A stretch of DNA of 64,000 bases from Augochlora pura (Eukaryota > Arthropoda > Insecta > Hymenoptera > Halictidae), in NCBI RefSeq assembly GCF_028453695.1, contig NC_135776.1, positions 806,001 to 870,000 on the forward strand. Direction: 5' to 3'. Position numbers and translations under genes: made by a program. Positions 47,701-60,732 of this stretch are shown here, in pieces; position 1 is the stretch's first letter; each line of letters begins with the position of its first letter. The notes under the pieces are model-generated. The model was not told where the DNA came from and ran no database searches. It saw only the letters and a list, made by a program, of their open reading frames with translations.

Positions 47701-50187
47701 TCACCTGATATTACGGAGTTTGCAGCTGGCGAGAGGTCACTTTATTAGTTTCGTGTCGTAATTACCGTTCTTCTGTATTACTCGTTATTTCGTTTTAATT
47801 GTTTGGTCGTTATACCAGCAAAACGGCTATTAGTAGACGATATAAAAAGACACCTGTTTGGTTAAGATGATGAACGGTCAAGACAGAACGCAGGGTAAAA
47901 CAACATGGTGTGGCGAGGATTAATTAATAGTCCACCGGAAAGCTTAGTCAGTATCGAACAGGCAATCGAAAACAAAGCGGTGACGACAGAGACCACGAAA
48001 AATTTCCATACCTTCCGGTAAACACGCAGATTAAAATCGGAATACATATTTTATTGTTATCCATTATTAAACTAATATAAAAATGTTGTCCCTCGTTGTA
48101 ATTAGATTCCATTAATTTTTGTCACAAATGCGTTAATTCTTCTGCAAAAGTTCATAGTCTAGCAAAGAGATGCAGCGAAATAGGAGAAGATTGGCAGAGG
48201 TTCGGCGCAGATAGACGACGACGGCGCTCTTTTCTACACGGGATGAGTTAGGTGTTTCGCGGCGACACGACCGACGAACAATCACTCGGAGAACCACTGT
48301 TCGTCCTCTGTAATCCGAGAGCCTCGCGGTTTCCTCTCGTACGTGGTCGTCATCGGTGTTGTCCCGTTCGCATAATGTCCCGTTCTCGGTGTTATCGCCA
48401 TCGAGTGGTTCTCGCCGGCTTTTTCCAAGTCGAATTCGCGATTTTCTCGAGCCGTGCGAAACGAGACGGTCCTTTCCTCCGCGAAGGAAGGAGAGCCGCG
48501 AGCGTTTTCACCCGGAAAATTGTCGAGCCGGGGCCTCTCTGTCTCTTTTTCTTTATCTTGGTTGTCCGGTTAAAAACGACGTTTCCACGACGGTCGCGCT
48601 TCGTGTCCGCTCGCGGACGCTCATTTCGTTGAATAACAGAAGCGGTTCGTGCGAGCCGAGAGAAGCCGGCCGGATCGTAGTCTCGCACAATAAAAGAACA
48701 ATAAAAAGAAACAAACGCCTAGTTCGGAGAAGAAGTTTCCCAACCGTCGATCCGCGGTTTACGACGCGACGCGAAGCGAAGCGACGCGAAATAGACGGTC
48801 AACGAGTCGAGGAAAACACGTCGTGGACTGGAATCCCAATTGCGCTTCATAGTTCGACGATGCGTGTACGTCGAATTGCGTCGAACCTCTCGAATTTTTC
48901 AATCCGTTGACCATCTAAAAGTGCGACTAAATATAGGAACAGTAATAATATTAATAATAATAAGGGTAATGATATTTATTTGATATAGTATGACAATATG
49001 ATGAACAGGCGATTATATGATTAATACGAGGTCAAGTAATAAAGACGTACCGTAATCCTAAGGGTCATAAGAGATCGTAAAACGATGACAATTCGAGGGT
49101 TGCGCAGGGGCTGGAGAGGGTAGCGATTACCGTCCCTGAGATCGTAAAATAGGTATCGTTTCATGGGACCCGCGATAAAATGTTACAACCGTTCTCAAGG
49201 TATTTGGTAATCCCAAGGATGTCGTGAATTCCCAGGGTTCTTGAAATTTAAAGGATCATCCTCTTGATGTGCTAACTTGTAAATAATGTGTCAGTATTTT
49301 CTAAGATTTTCCTATTTGATGCATTAATAGTTGTCGACTTTGGAATAGGATTGGGAGAATATTTCGATGAAATTTACTGATGGAACAGTGTTGTCTGTTT
49401 CAGCAAGAAGATGTAAAAGCCGAGGAGACTAAGCAGGAGTCTGCTGGAGAGTCGCCCGCGGAATCGGCGGAGGCCACGACACCCACAGATGCTACCACCC
49501 CTGCCAGTCCAAACGCTGCGACCTCTCCAGACAGCAAGGAGCCCAAAAAGAAGGACAAGGTAAGGGAAAGAACACCGATGTTTCTCTTACGGTTCGACAA
49601 CGTACGGTGCGGAAAAGTCGGCGGAAACCGATCGATTTAGACCGCACGTGAGTTAACGTAAACTTAAACCTTGGCACTCGGAAAACTCATCTGACGAATT
49701 TAGCAAAACCTGCGAGTTTGCTATTATTCATCGTTATTTTATTCATACATATAGATAACAAGCACATTTTCTAGAAAAAGAGATTTTAATTTTTATTTCC
49801 ACAGTTCGTAGAATTTCTTTTTTTTAGCATGTCCTTTGCTGGCGAATACGTAAATCCTACATGCTCGTGGCATTTTTCCTTTCAATCACGGATATAGAGT
49901 TACCTTATTCGTGACATCCGAGTGCACAGGATTAATCCGTGCCCCACTGTACTCGTTGACAGACCTCTATACCCGCGAGAAGCTTAGAAGAATAAGACCT
50001 GACGCGAGTAGTTGCTCGTAACGAGAGAGTTTCTTACCGATCATTATCGATGCCGTTTTCTCGTTCATAGATGAAGAAAAAGTGGTCCTTCAGGTCGATC
50101 AGCTTCAGCAAAAAGGACAAGAATAAGCCGGCTCGCGACGAAGCGCCCAAGAATGGAGACGTCACCAAGGAGGAAACTCTCGCAGAG
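42435..50187 (+). CDS. Akap200: Akap200-like PKA-anchoring protein with MARCKS-type effector domain (5' three coding exons, 3' incomplete)
   Basis: Three coding exons, all phase 0: 42435-42659 (75 codons), 49404-49559 (52) and 50071-50187 (39), 166 residues so far. The N-terminus MGGRQSRRSVDITTTPKK has Gly2 and Ser6 as needed for N-myristoylation and closely resembles Drosophila Akap200. The middle is acidic and low-complexity, rich in Glu, Lys, Ala, Thr and Pro (KEKDKDEATEKEK, then AESAEATTPTDATTPASP). The third exon carries the basic effector domain KKKWSFRSISFSKKDKNK, with serines and aromatics spaced as in MARCKS, where calmodulin, actin, PIP2 and PKC phosphorylation act. Akap200 anchors type II PKA and binds actin at membranes. 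The frame ends at donor GTGAGT (50188); I cannot find the next exon, so the RII-binding part is not seen. Confidence 0.85.
43496..43615. repeat. 17-bp minisatellite, about 7 units
   Basis: GGTTCAAGATCTTTCTC-type units begin at 43496, 43513, 43530, 43547, 43564, 43581 and 43598, a strict 17-base period with point changes. 17 is not a multiple of three and the array is not in a coding frame. Confidence 0.9.
44713..44740. repeat. (GA)n microsatellite
   Basis: Uninterrupted AG run on the + strand. Confidence 0.9.
44934..45100. repeat. 42-bp minisatellite, about 4 units
   Basis: Units begin GGATAATCTTCCAAAGCC (44934), GGACGATTTTTCAAAGCC (44975), GGACGAGTTTTCAAAGTC (45017) and GGATTTAATTTTCAA (45059), spacing 41, 42 and 42. 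A more diverged copy may precede at about 44889. Confidence 0.85.
49560..50070 (+). other. intron between Akap200-like coding exons 2 and 3
   Basis: Donor GTAAGG, acceptor TTCATAG, about 0.5 kb. Nothing else seen in it. Confidence 0.8.
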
Positions 50188-51600
50188 GTGAGTCAGGAGT
50201 ACCCTCTTACCTTATCCGGGTGACCGCGGACGCGTGTCGTACCTCTCGTATCTCGAGAAAACCGAACACATATCCCGTTAATTGCCCGTCGCCTGCCTTC
50301 TTTTGCCGGCGGATTCCCCTGGCGCTGCGGAGACGATCTAGATCTCTATCCTCGCGATCCTCTCGGTCGTTTTCCAGTTGTTGCTCGACCGTTGTTCGCC
50401 GCTAATCGGCCAAGTCAGGGTCAAGAAAACGCGCCTGGATTATCTTAAAAAGAGCACGCGGATCGCGCGTGGACAATTGAATCGCGTGTCACGTTTTGAA
50501 CACGCAGGAATGATCCAACTGTTGCTCCCAGCTTCGCGTCTCGTTGATTCATCGCGTGACCCGCGACGAAACCATGAAACTTCTCTCGGTCGATTCACCC
50601 TTGTACTATGGACTTCTTGCTGCTGGAATTGTTTGCTGAGATCTATGTAACTGTCTCAGCATCCGATACACCGATACAAAGACCCCGGTTCGAAATCTCC
50701 TCCGAATTTTGTAAAATGCCTTTCGTAATTATTAAAATCTCGACTCGCAGTTGGCGAACATATGCACTCTGTCGGAGGAAGCGCGATCTTTCGAAAGATG
50801 TTGCTCGTAAATCATAGTAGTGCCTCTCTCTGAAGAGAACGGCGTTGAGAGCGGAACAGGCTGGCACCGTGGTCGAGGAATAATGGAAGACGGAGAGGAC
50901 AAGGAAGGCAGCCGGTGATTTGTGCTCGGCTCGGTCCGAAGCAATCGGCCTATAGCGGTATATAATCGAGAACTGGCCACGCGATAACCGTCACGGATCG
51001 AGAGCCGCGCGCCGGTGTTTAATTGGCCTCGAGACGTCCAATAAATCCTCCGCGACCTCCGCTGATTATCAGAGATTTATTCGAGAAAAATGATAAGCGA
51101 ATACCGGAACGGATCCGAACGCGACAAAACTCAATTGGAACGATTCTCGGCGAGCGATTTTTCCTGCGCTCTTGCGATTGATGGGTGCGCGGATCTGCAA
51201 GATCAATAATCGATTTTCTCGACGCGAGTTAACCACCATTAAAGACGAACGAACGGAGACTTGTCAGCAGAGAAAAAGGAGCACAGATTATCGTCTATGC
51301 ATACAGAAAGTTTCGCATCCGAAGATTTAGAAATCTAACCATCGTCTTCATTCGACTATAGTCTACTCTGTAGAGAGATCAGGGAACGAGTGGTAGTTTC
51401 GGCAACGTCGCGATCGCAGAATAAGTAGCATAACCTCGGCCGTTCCTCCGAGACTCCTCGGAGCCTAGCCGCGTGTAGGCGATCTGCAGGCTCCACTAAT
51501 CCTCCTCGTTTCTTTACCACCTTGTTCATCTTCTTCCTCGTCTCTGTCCGCTGCATTCTGCCAGCCGCAGACTCCCTTTCTTTTTGAGCGAGCTCGCAGC

Positions 51601-51643
51601 CTCGCTTCGCCTCGCCTCGCCTCGCCTCGTCTCGTCTCGGCCT
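51601..51643. repeat. CTCGC/CTCGT pentamer repeat
   Basis: About eight pentamer-like units, CTCGC changing to CTCGT. Confidence 0.85.
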
Positions 51644-54399
51644 CTTCTCGAAGAGTGGGAAGGCCGAACAAGCTAGCAGTGCCAGGCTGGCAGTGACTCA
51701 TCCTTCTGGTTCCTCGTAGCTCGCGAGTTTCGTGATAGGCTGCCATGGAAAACCGGCTTCGAGTCACTGAATTATCCCCTTCGACCACCCTCTTTCTCCC
51801 TTCGCGGTCGCTTCGGGGCTGCGACGCGTCGTCTCGTCGTCTCGCCTGCTCTTTTCCCCCCCTGTTCTACAAGCTGGAGGTGGTTTGTGAGACGAGAGGT
51901 CGTCTCTTGAAATTTTCCCGGCCGGCAAGGCGGCACACAGCAAACGCGTTCGCTATCGCTATCATAACGCGTCCTCGAGGCTGCTCGATTCGCGACTTTC
52001 ACTCTCCCTTCGAGCAGCCGACATTCCGAGTCATTAAAGAGCCAGCTCTCGAGAGCACAGAGGTGCGCGCGAGCCGAGAGCCTGCACGAGCATCGTAACA
52101 CTGCGATGCGATTCTGTTATACCAAGGTGTTATGACACCGGCAAGACGCCACGAGGAATGACTTAATGCTCCCCGCCTCGTTAGCCCCAGCCTTTCTCCC
52201 TCTCTGAGCTTTGGGTTCCGTTACCATCGGACTCGAGGGATCCCGAAAACCTCAGGTCGGATCGGGCCGGGTCGAGCAATTCATCTTGGAGTCGCTTCGC
52301 GTTGGTAATACGACTCAGCGGTGTTGAATCGGATCTGGACGGACCGCCGCCAAAATTCGTCTGAAAATTAGGTCAGGCCCGGACGAAAATTTATTTCAAG
52401 GTTCGCTAAAACTTGTGTCATTACTATTATTATTGTTAACATACTGTTCGCGTCCGCGCTCCGACAAAATTTTTCATTTACCGACCATTGATAGTGGGTG
52501 ATAGCTGTTGCAGTTTTTATGGAATCTCGGTCTTCTTCTGTTCGAGAACGAAAGTTCGCGACGATGTTTTTGGTGGGCTCGGTGATGAAAGAGGAAGAGG
52601 GCAATTAGAAGGTCGCGTCGGCGTTCCCACCGGTCGCGAGCATCGACTCGATTTCCTACGGGAAATGAGACGTATCTGGTCGAGAAATCGACAGCACTCG
52701 ATATACTCGTCGCACTCGCCGCCTCTGCCCGCGTTCATTGTGCCCGACTGGCGAACCAGGTTCAATGGCCCAAACTTCCCGGATACGCTTACCTATAACG
52801 CACCGCGTTATTCGCATCAAACATGTCCCGATCGTATTGGTATTTCGCGACAAGAATTTCGTTTAAGGTGCTAGCTGTTGATCGTGAAACTTGTTCACGC
52901 ATGCTTCGTTCCATTAGAGTCTCAGTCGCTTTCGATGGTCGCCATTGTTATGCCTGAAAGCACATCTAATACTTATCGCTTGCCCCGACTCGAGTCGTCC
53001 ATCGTAATTGTACAAAATGATTTAATGATTTTACATTCGTGCGAATCTTATCGGTCCCGTGTCTGCCCACGGCAGACCGTTTCCGCTTAAAGCGAATCCC
53101 GGCTCTCGTACTTTTCGAGAGCCGTAACCACGCGTACCAAGGGTTACTTTTTCGCGCGAATTCGCCCCGTTAGCGTGGAATCGAGAGAGATTCCCCTATC
53201 GACGAGGCAGAAGAGTCTTTGTCGTGGAACGAGACGCGGAGGACAATCGAGAGAAGGATCGCAACTCGAGAGCAAGAGAGTAAGAGAGTGTCTCTATTCT
53301 CGTATTCCCGGTTTCGCACCTACGCGAACGTCACATTGTTTCCAAGCATCCACCCTCGCGCGAGTAGCCAGTGGATGGGGTGTGGTCGCGAGTCCTTTGT
53401 CCCCTTGTGCTCCGCGAGACTCGCTTCGTTTCGCGCTTCAGAGATCGCAGACTAATTCTAGCGATTCCATCTTGTTTCTCCGCGAACAATCGAGGCGACG
53501 AAATTCGATCGAATTTGCAGTCGAAGGATCTCGTTGATCTCGAGGATCTAGTCTTGAGAATGTTAATCTCGAAGAGCTCACGCTCGTGCCATGTTTCTCG
53601 CTAAGCCAGCGTCTCCCAGCAGGTTGTTATTAATTAACGAGGGTGGCTAGGCGGTGGCCGTGCAGATCGAAGTCGACAGGTTGCTGTCGCGTGACACGAC
53701 CCCTTGCTAAAGGAGAAACAAATGCGGCCGCGGGGGTGGCGCGTTAAGGGCGTTGTCGGCGAGAGAGTCGAAGTCAACGAGCGAGAAAGACTTTCACTAG
53801 TTCCTTTGTTCCGTTTCACGGCCACAAGCCGCGTGGTCTCCTTTCTTTTTGGCACAGTGCTCGTCCGTTAACCTGTCGAACTTTTCGGGCAACAGGAAAA
53901 TTTGCTGCGACCGCTAGACCCCGTGAACTCGATGCGTTTGTGACAGAAATTACTCTGTGAAAGAGATGCAAGACATTTTCGTCGGGCTTCGGTTTCTTAT
54001 AATTAACTTGGACGAGCTTTATTTTGCATAAATATCCGCTGTTCAAGCAAGGTATTCGCTATGCTATGCGTTCGTTAATTAATAAATTGGTGGAAATCCC
54101 AGTCGTAAATTGTAAGGAAAACAACAGACTGTAGAATCGAGCGCGAAGCTCGAACCGCTTTAGGACAGTGGGACATACGAAACTGGCGTTACCCGAGCGG
54201 TAACGGACGGGGGAGAACACCGATTGTCCGGGATATGCTAGTAAATAGTCCGAACAGGTCCGGGGCGGGGATCGGCGGAAGAAATCGGGGCGGGCGGACG
54301 ATTTGTTCAAGGCGCGCCGGGATGCTACAAATTTATGTGACACGTGACGAGATACGGCGGGTTCTCTCGGCGCTCTTAAAATATGTCGCAGTCGGCGGT

Positions 54400-54429
54400 T
54401 GCACATGCAACGGTACCCGTGCATGTGCA
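54400..54429. repeat. perfect 9-bp inverted repeat
   Basis: TGCACATGC (54400-54408), a 12-base loop, then GCATGTGCA (54421-54429). Confidence 0.85.
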
Positions 54430-55315
54430 GAATACGTCGCAACAGTGGCAAGAGATCGGACCGGACGACCAGCCGGTTGGCAAACCGGTTTGATTCGTCG
54501 CGGAAGGCGCCTCGGTAGTTTCTACTGGCTTCGATTTCATTCCTAATGGCCCCGATGAAATTCATCCCGCGACTCTATCTTTCTGAGCGATTGCGTGCTC
54601 GTTCCCCCAGAACCTCCGATCGATCCGAAACACGAATCGACTGGAGCAATCGCGAGGGAAACTCCTTCTCAAGTACTCTGTCTCTTTGACGCCAAAACCA
54701 GCCTTGTTCTATAGGAATGACAAGCCAGAATATCCATAGATATTTCGTCATTTTGATCGTTGTGTACGTATGCTTTGGATTAGGAAATCGATGCAATTAT
54801 TTCCTGTGAAACATAGAAATAGAAGTTGGAGCGAGGTTCGGTCGTATCGGATTAGGGTATTCGGCGCAGGTGTCTGGGACAGATGAAAATCGAATTTCCG
54901 TGTTGCTGCAGAAGTTCTCGGGAAAGCCACTTTGATATTCGGTCCGCGATGAAAGCAGCTCGGACCGTACCATTCTTCGGCCCTTTTCTCTTTGTCCGCC
55001 TTTCGTCTAGCTTCTCTATTGGCTCGAACGTCGAGATAGGGAAAGAGAATGCTCCTCATTCCCCAGCAGACAAGTGTCCGTCCTCGCCAGGAGCGGAGAA
55101 CGCGACAGGTGGAACGCGAATAAAAAGCACGAGGATCGTTGCGCGCGTCGCTCGATGCTCGAGGTTCGACGACCGTCGAATAAAGACTCTCGACGTCTCT
55201 CGGATCGATATTTTCTGGCTCTCGGTCGTCGGACGAAAAAGTCGACGGCCGCTTCGAGCTTTACCGAAGCGGTGAGCATGGGACTATGCTCGTTTTCGTC
55301 TGGTTTCGCGTATAG

Positions 55316-55367
55316 GGCGTGGCCGCGTTCGATAGGCGTGGCTTCGCGGCTCCGGACCGCTCCGGAG
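55316..55367. repeat. dispersed GGCGTGG element, copy 2
   Basis: GGCGTGGCC, a 10-base spacer, GGCGTGGCTTCGCGGCTCC, then CTCCGGAG. Same layout as 39166-39217; a half copy (GGCGTGGCC) is at 56063-56071. Confidence 0.7.
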
Positions 55368-55970
55368 CTGCGACAGGGAAAATTTTTTAATAATTCTTTA
55401 GCGGGTCTGTTAAATTAAAGTTTTGAGGAAATTGAAACGAGAAGGCGACGATACACTTGTAATCTTCTTCGACGGATTATTCATTCACTAGCCGGCTCTT
55501 CGTCCTCGGGAAACAGAGGGAGACGGAAATCGTGGGAACGGGAGCACAACGGGTGGCCCCGCAGCTTTTCGACGTGATTCCAGTCCGCGACGTCTCGGAA
55601 ATGCGGAAAAATAATCGATAGAGACGTGCGTGAGTGTGCACGTGTCGGGCTGCGAGTCTCGAGGGTTCCTCCTAACGAGTCGTGGAAGATGGAAAGTTAA
55701 CGAGCCGGAGGGCCTCTTAACAATCGCCTGAAAAGCCTTCGAGGAAAGCCCGCCGCCGCGTCTGTCGTCTTCGATTTAAATTCAGTTAGAGCCGCCACCT
55801 CGAGAGACTCGCGGCCGGATAAAGGACGCCGTTGAAGCGGTTTTCCCGCAACTAGCGCGATCTCGATTCTCTCGATGCCTCCCTTTCAACATCGAATCGC
55901 GAGCTGCTTACGCTGAATCTCCCTCAAGCGTCGCTCTTCGGTGTGTGGCATTTCGGAGTGCATTGTAGTC

Positions 55971-56185
55971 CCGAGTAGGTGCGGCTTCTCGGTTCTCGTA
56001 AACGCCCCGGCGGGCAGTCGTAGTAGCTCCTGGGAGCAGTTTTTCGATCGTATTGCCAACTAGGCGTGGCCTCGTGGCCCTTGTAGGTGCTACGATGGAA
56101 TGTTAGCTCCAAGGAGACGTCTTCCGAACTTTAGTTCCGAGTAGGTGCGGTTACGCGACTCTCGTGAACGCCCCGGAGGGCAATC
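55971..56185. repeat. 49-bp imperfect direct repeat, two copies
   Basis: Copy 1 is 55971-56019 and copy 2 is 56137-56185, offset 166. Both start CCGAGTAGGTGCGG and end CGCCCCGG followed by GGGCA. The GGCGTGGCC half element sits between them. Confidence 0.85.
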
Positions 56186-57364
56186 TGTTCCAATATCTGG
56201 TTCTGCCCTCCCGCGATTATCGACGAGCTTTCCCGCTCGATGAAATATCGAGTCACGTGCGCTCGGGAGACATTTCCGTTGTCCGGAGACAGAAACGAAG
56301 ACGTAGAAAACGGCCTCGGGCGAACCCTTTATCTTGTTTACCGTCAGCCTGTGTCAACCCGGTGCCGAGGCTATTTCGTTCGATCGAGAACGGTCTATTT
56401 GACGCATAAATTGGATCGACGTCTGTCTCCGCGCCTGGAAGAGGCCCTCGTGGCCGTTCTTCTTCCACGGCGGCCGTCTTGCTCCGTTTCCCGGGGAAAA
56501 CAATACGCAATTACAAGCTAATCAACCGCCGGGCGAAACTGCTGTTGGCCGGCGGCCAGAACTGTTGAGCGCTCGCCTCTCTCGGACGTGTCCGGAAGGC
56601 TGTCCGGATTAAAACGGATTACTCGGAGCAGCCTCTGTCATCGATCCCGTCGCGATCGGTTCGCCGACTTCTGGACCCCCGAGCCCTGGAGGTCGCTGTC
56701 CCTTCGGACTTTTCCGTGGGAAAAGCCTGGAAATTGTCGTGCGAGCGCCGACTCTCAAGCTCTCTCGAGGTGCTTCCTTCGGTTCGACCAAGCTCTTGGT
56801 GCAGGCGCACACCGAGCGAAACAAAGTGTGCCGGTTGAAAGACCTCGGGGCCGCGGATCTCTCCACCTATTTATCACTTGACGTCATCGGGATGCCATTG
56901 TATTAAAAATACGACCGGCGAGTACACGTCGTTTTCGTCTTCGCCTTCGTCTTCCTCCTTTTTCGTCGTCGTCGTCGTCTTCATTGTCCCTTTTCTGTAT
57001 TTATAAATTCCGGTATCGGGGCTAACACACTTCGGATAAGCGTATTAAAAACACGAATCGCAGATAAAAATGACGGGGCTAAATATAAACCACGACACTC
57101 GACTGTCACGCGTTTATCGAAATACCGCGCGCGGAATTATCAGTGAACCGCGATATCGCGGCGCTTTTTTTTTACACTGAGGACAATTCCATCTCGCTGT
57201 CGCGCATGCTGCGGAACACTTAAACTCTGGACCACTCGTGGCAACTCGCCGGTACACGTATCTGCAAGTACTTGTAGAAAAGTTGAGGTACTTCGAGATG
57301 CTGCCAGATGTTCGCAGATCTTTAGAATGACCTGCAATTACCAGGATCACCGTGCTCGCAAGGA

Positions 57365-57455
57365 GACGCCCGAGTATCTCGTATCTCGTGCTACTCGCCA
57401 GTATCTCGAAGCATCTCGACGTACTCGTAAGCGGTTCGAGACACTCCTAGGTACT
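57365..57455. repeat. degenerate TATCTCG/TACTCG repeat patch
   Basis: The short motifs GTATCTCG, CATCTCG, GTACTCG and similar recur at irregular intervals. Confidence 0.55.
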
Positions 57456-60400
57456 CGGTGAAATATTTCTAGGCGCGAGATATTACGATATCCGCTCGGA
57501 AACATCCGAACGGCCGGTCGAGAACCAATCGAATCCTCGAACAGAGGCGTGCTCGAACAGAGCTCGTCGTCTTTCGAACGACTCTCGAGAGGAGATGGAG
57601 GCTTCCATCTCGACCCGGCCCGGACGCGTATCGCTCTATCAGATAAATCGTGGAGCGATCGATCGATCGATCGCGATCCGATCCGAGCGTGTGCGAACCT
57701 CGAGTTTCCGCGCGCGGTGTCCGACGCGGATTCTCCCCCTCTCCCCCCTCTCTTTCTCTTTCCACTCTGCTCTCTCCCCGCCCCATTTGGATTTGGGCGT
57801 CGTCGTCGTCGTCGTCTAGTATCGAGCGTCCCGACGCCGGGACGCGCGGAGCTGTTGCCATGCCGACCGACGGGGCTACCAGGGCTTTTCGCATTCACCA
57901 GGCCTGCCACCGCGCGAAAGACTCGCGCGACTCGCGAGCAAGATCAAGAACTCCTCCTCGTCGATTTCGATTCTTTACGAAGCCGAATCGCTCGGCGACT
58001 CGAACGATCGTAATAAGACAGCCCGGTTTCAAAATGGCAATTTTTGGGAATTTTTGAAAAACACATGGTAATTTTTCTATTTAGAAATATCCGTCGAAAT
58101 ATCCCATTAATTCCAAGTACCAGTTACTTCCTCCATATCGTGCCTAACTGATTTTCTTAATCGAACTCTGCCAGCTCTATGTAACCTTCCCCTGCGTTGT
58201 ATCGTGCAGACTATCCGTGCAGGCGGATAGTTGTTGGCGGCAGAAATTGACAGCTAAATTTCATGGGAAAACGGTTGTCGAACCAAGTTCGGTCTTGCGG
58301 GGGGAGACCACGGCCGCGCCGTGAATCTCGCGGAATGCGAAAAGCGGATCAAGAAAGGTTCGCAGTCGGCTTTTCCCGAGGCTCGAGACATCTGCGAGGG
58401 ACGAGGGATTCGGGAACGATAAAAGCAAGCCCGGTCGTCGTTGGCTACCGTTTTATTGATAGCAGCGTTCCGGTTGATCCGGGAAAAGCGGAAGTCGTGT
58501 AAGCGCGCGAGCGGAGGAGGAGGAGGAGGAGAAGGGTAGCAGGGATCGCAATAAAATCGGCAGAAATACGAACACGGGACCGTTCGAATTGCGTCGAGTT
58601 CTTTTCAAACGGAAAGCTCGCGCGTCCCTTCGAAAGCCTCGTTCCACCGATCCTAAACGAAGGTTCGGACCAATCGAAATTGCCAAACGAGAACAAAACT
58701 CGCGCGAAAAGTGAAACTGCTAGCCCGAGGTTTTGAAAGCTCGTGCAACAAAGAGAGGGGAAACACGGCGATTCGAGCCGTCGCGTGATTCCCTCGAAGG
58801 CGGCGCCGTTTAGTCTCGTTGCAAAAGGCTCCGGCTGTTAATTGAGGATCATCGGGCGAAGCTGCGGCCGACGCATCGCGTGATTTCCCAGGTGGAATTT
58901 CCTGTCCGGCGTGCAGCCTAACCGGCGGGACGTCGCGCCGCTCCACGCCGCGTCGACCAAACACGACAAGACGCTCGATAACGAGTTTTTCCGTCCATTA
59001 TCTCTCACCCCGTCGGTGTCCGTTGCCCCCTTTTTCCACACTCCGTCGACCAAGTCCGACTCTAATTTCCACCGCGTTTCCGTCCGACAGGAATTCATTT
59101 GCTCCGTTCAACTCAGAAAGGCAGCGTTTTCAGTGGCGCGAACCAAATACGTGTGAAAACCTTTATTGCAATCTGTTCGTAGAAAATGAACGTCACGAAA
59201 AATAGCAATTCGTAATTTGGACAATTCCTTCGTCATACTTGACAGTCGACGTCACCGTGAACAGATTTGCCGGTCGTGAACACACATTTCGCGTCGCGAA
59301 ATCTGTTTGAGCGAATGCCACGGCAGCCATTATTCTTTGTACTCGATAGCATTCGCCATGGTTTCCGATACACCTTTCGATTCGCGCGCTCCCGGGGACC
59401 CCGCGCGCCGCACCCCCTTGCCTTCCCGAGTAGCGCGATTCCGGGGGCAGCACGCGGATCGCTGAGCACATTTTGTAACCGGAAATCCTCTCGCCGATAC
59501 GCGAAATATTCCAAACGTGTTCGCATTCCGGAACGACCGAGCGGGGCAGAGAAAGAGAGGAGGGATTTCCGTGAACCGCTCTCGACGTTCGTGAATCCTT
59601 CGCCGGCAAATGGAATTCTTACGTGTTCCGAAACAGACCCAGCATTTATTATTCCGTGGTTTCGGCGAAGCGATTCCATTCCCGCCGAATTCCAATTCCC
59701 AGAGGACTCTCGGCGCTTTCCTCGTCCACCTTCTGGCCGACGTCACTTAATTGCATGCCACATTCCTTAATCGGTTGCGAATTTTCGTTCGAAACGATTC
59801 ATCCGCTACAAATGGCGAGCACTTAAACTCACGACATCGTTTTCGGATACTTATGAATCCAACGATTGAAGAATCTTTGGATAATTATCTTCGATAAACC
59901 AAGTAGATTTTACACGATAGTAGAACTTGCCGCGTCGGAAATTACTACCTTGCCCTAATGGTGAACCATTGGCACGGGTTCGCGACAAGATGGCGGACGG
60001 AAGTATCACTTCCCGATCCGCAACGACTAAGTCGGGACTCGGAGTAACATATTCCGCGGCAATTGGGTTAAGGGGCGGTCTAGCCTCTAACGGCAGGCCG
60101 ATCGAGCCGCGTCAGCCGCCGAGGCAACGCCCTCGGCCATAAGGACGGGCCAGGACGAGTGGATGTTTCAATATTTATCGGGGGGGCCGAGTAGTTTACC
60201 GTAGTTACGGTACCGTCGAGAGATTCGCCGGCATATCGCGGCCACGGTTCTTCAATTATGCAGCTCCCGAGGTGGAGGTGAACGACGAGAGACGACGACT
60301 CGTTTTGAGTCTGAGATTCCTTTTCACGCGGAATCGACGTTGACGTCGACATCCACTTACCTGAACGCGAATCGCGGTTACTTGAACGTCTGCTGTTGTA

Positions 60401-60676
60401 CGAACTGGATTTCTCCCATTGAATTCGCATAAATACAGTTTTACTCTAGTATAAGGACATTTATTTAGACATTTCGTCATAGTTTTAAATCATTGCGAAT
60501 ATGTTGGTTTTTCGATGTTTGTGACTGGTTGGATGCACTATGTGGCGTCCGAACGATGATTATCGCTGACCGCTCCCCGTGAACCTCCCTGTTCGGCTTT
60601 CGTGCGGTTGAATCCGCGTACGTGAATGATAAAATCGATACACCCACCTCTGTCTCTCTTTCTCTGTCTCTTTATC

Positions 60677-60680
<4 letters not shown>

Positions 60681-60728
<48 letters not shown>
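60681..60728. repeat. (CT)n microsatellite
   Basis: About 24 TC units within a longer pyrimidine-rich stretch starting near 60645. Confidence 0.95.

Positions 60729-60732
<4 letters not shown>

Larger units (their letters stand above)
42660..49403 (+). other. intron between Akap200-like coding exons 1 and 2
   Basis: Starts GTGAGA, ends CTGTTTCAG. 6.7 kb without a recognised exon. Contains the 17-bp array at 43496-43615, the 42-bp array at 44934-45100, a (GA)n run at 44713-44740, short CT/GA runs near 46119-46196 and a long AT-rich stretch at 48.9-49.3 kb. Confidence 0.7.

Noticed and set aside
49380..49403. ATG at 49380 as an alternative start for the second Akap200-like exon
   Set aside because: It lies in the intron directly before the CTGTTTCAG acceptor at 49403; the spliced frame from exon 1 enters at 49404.
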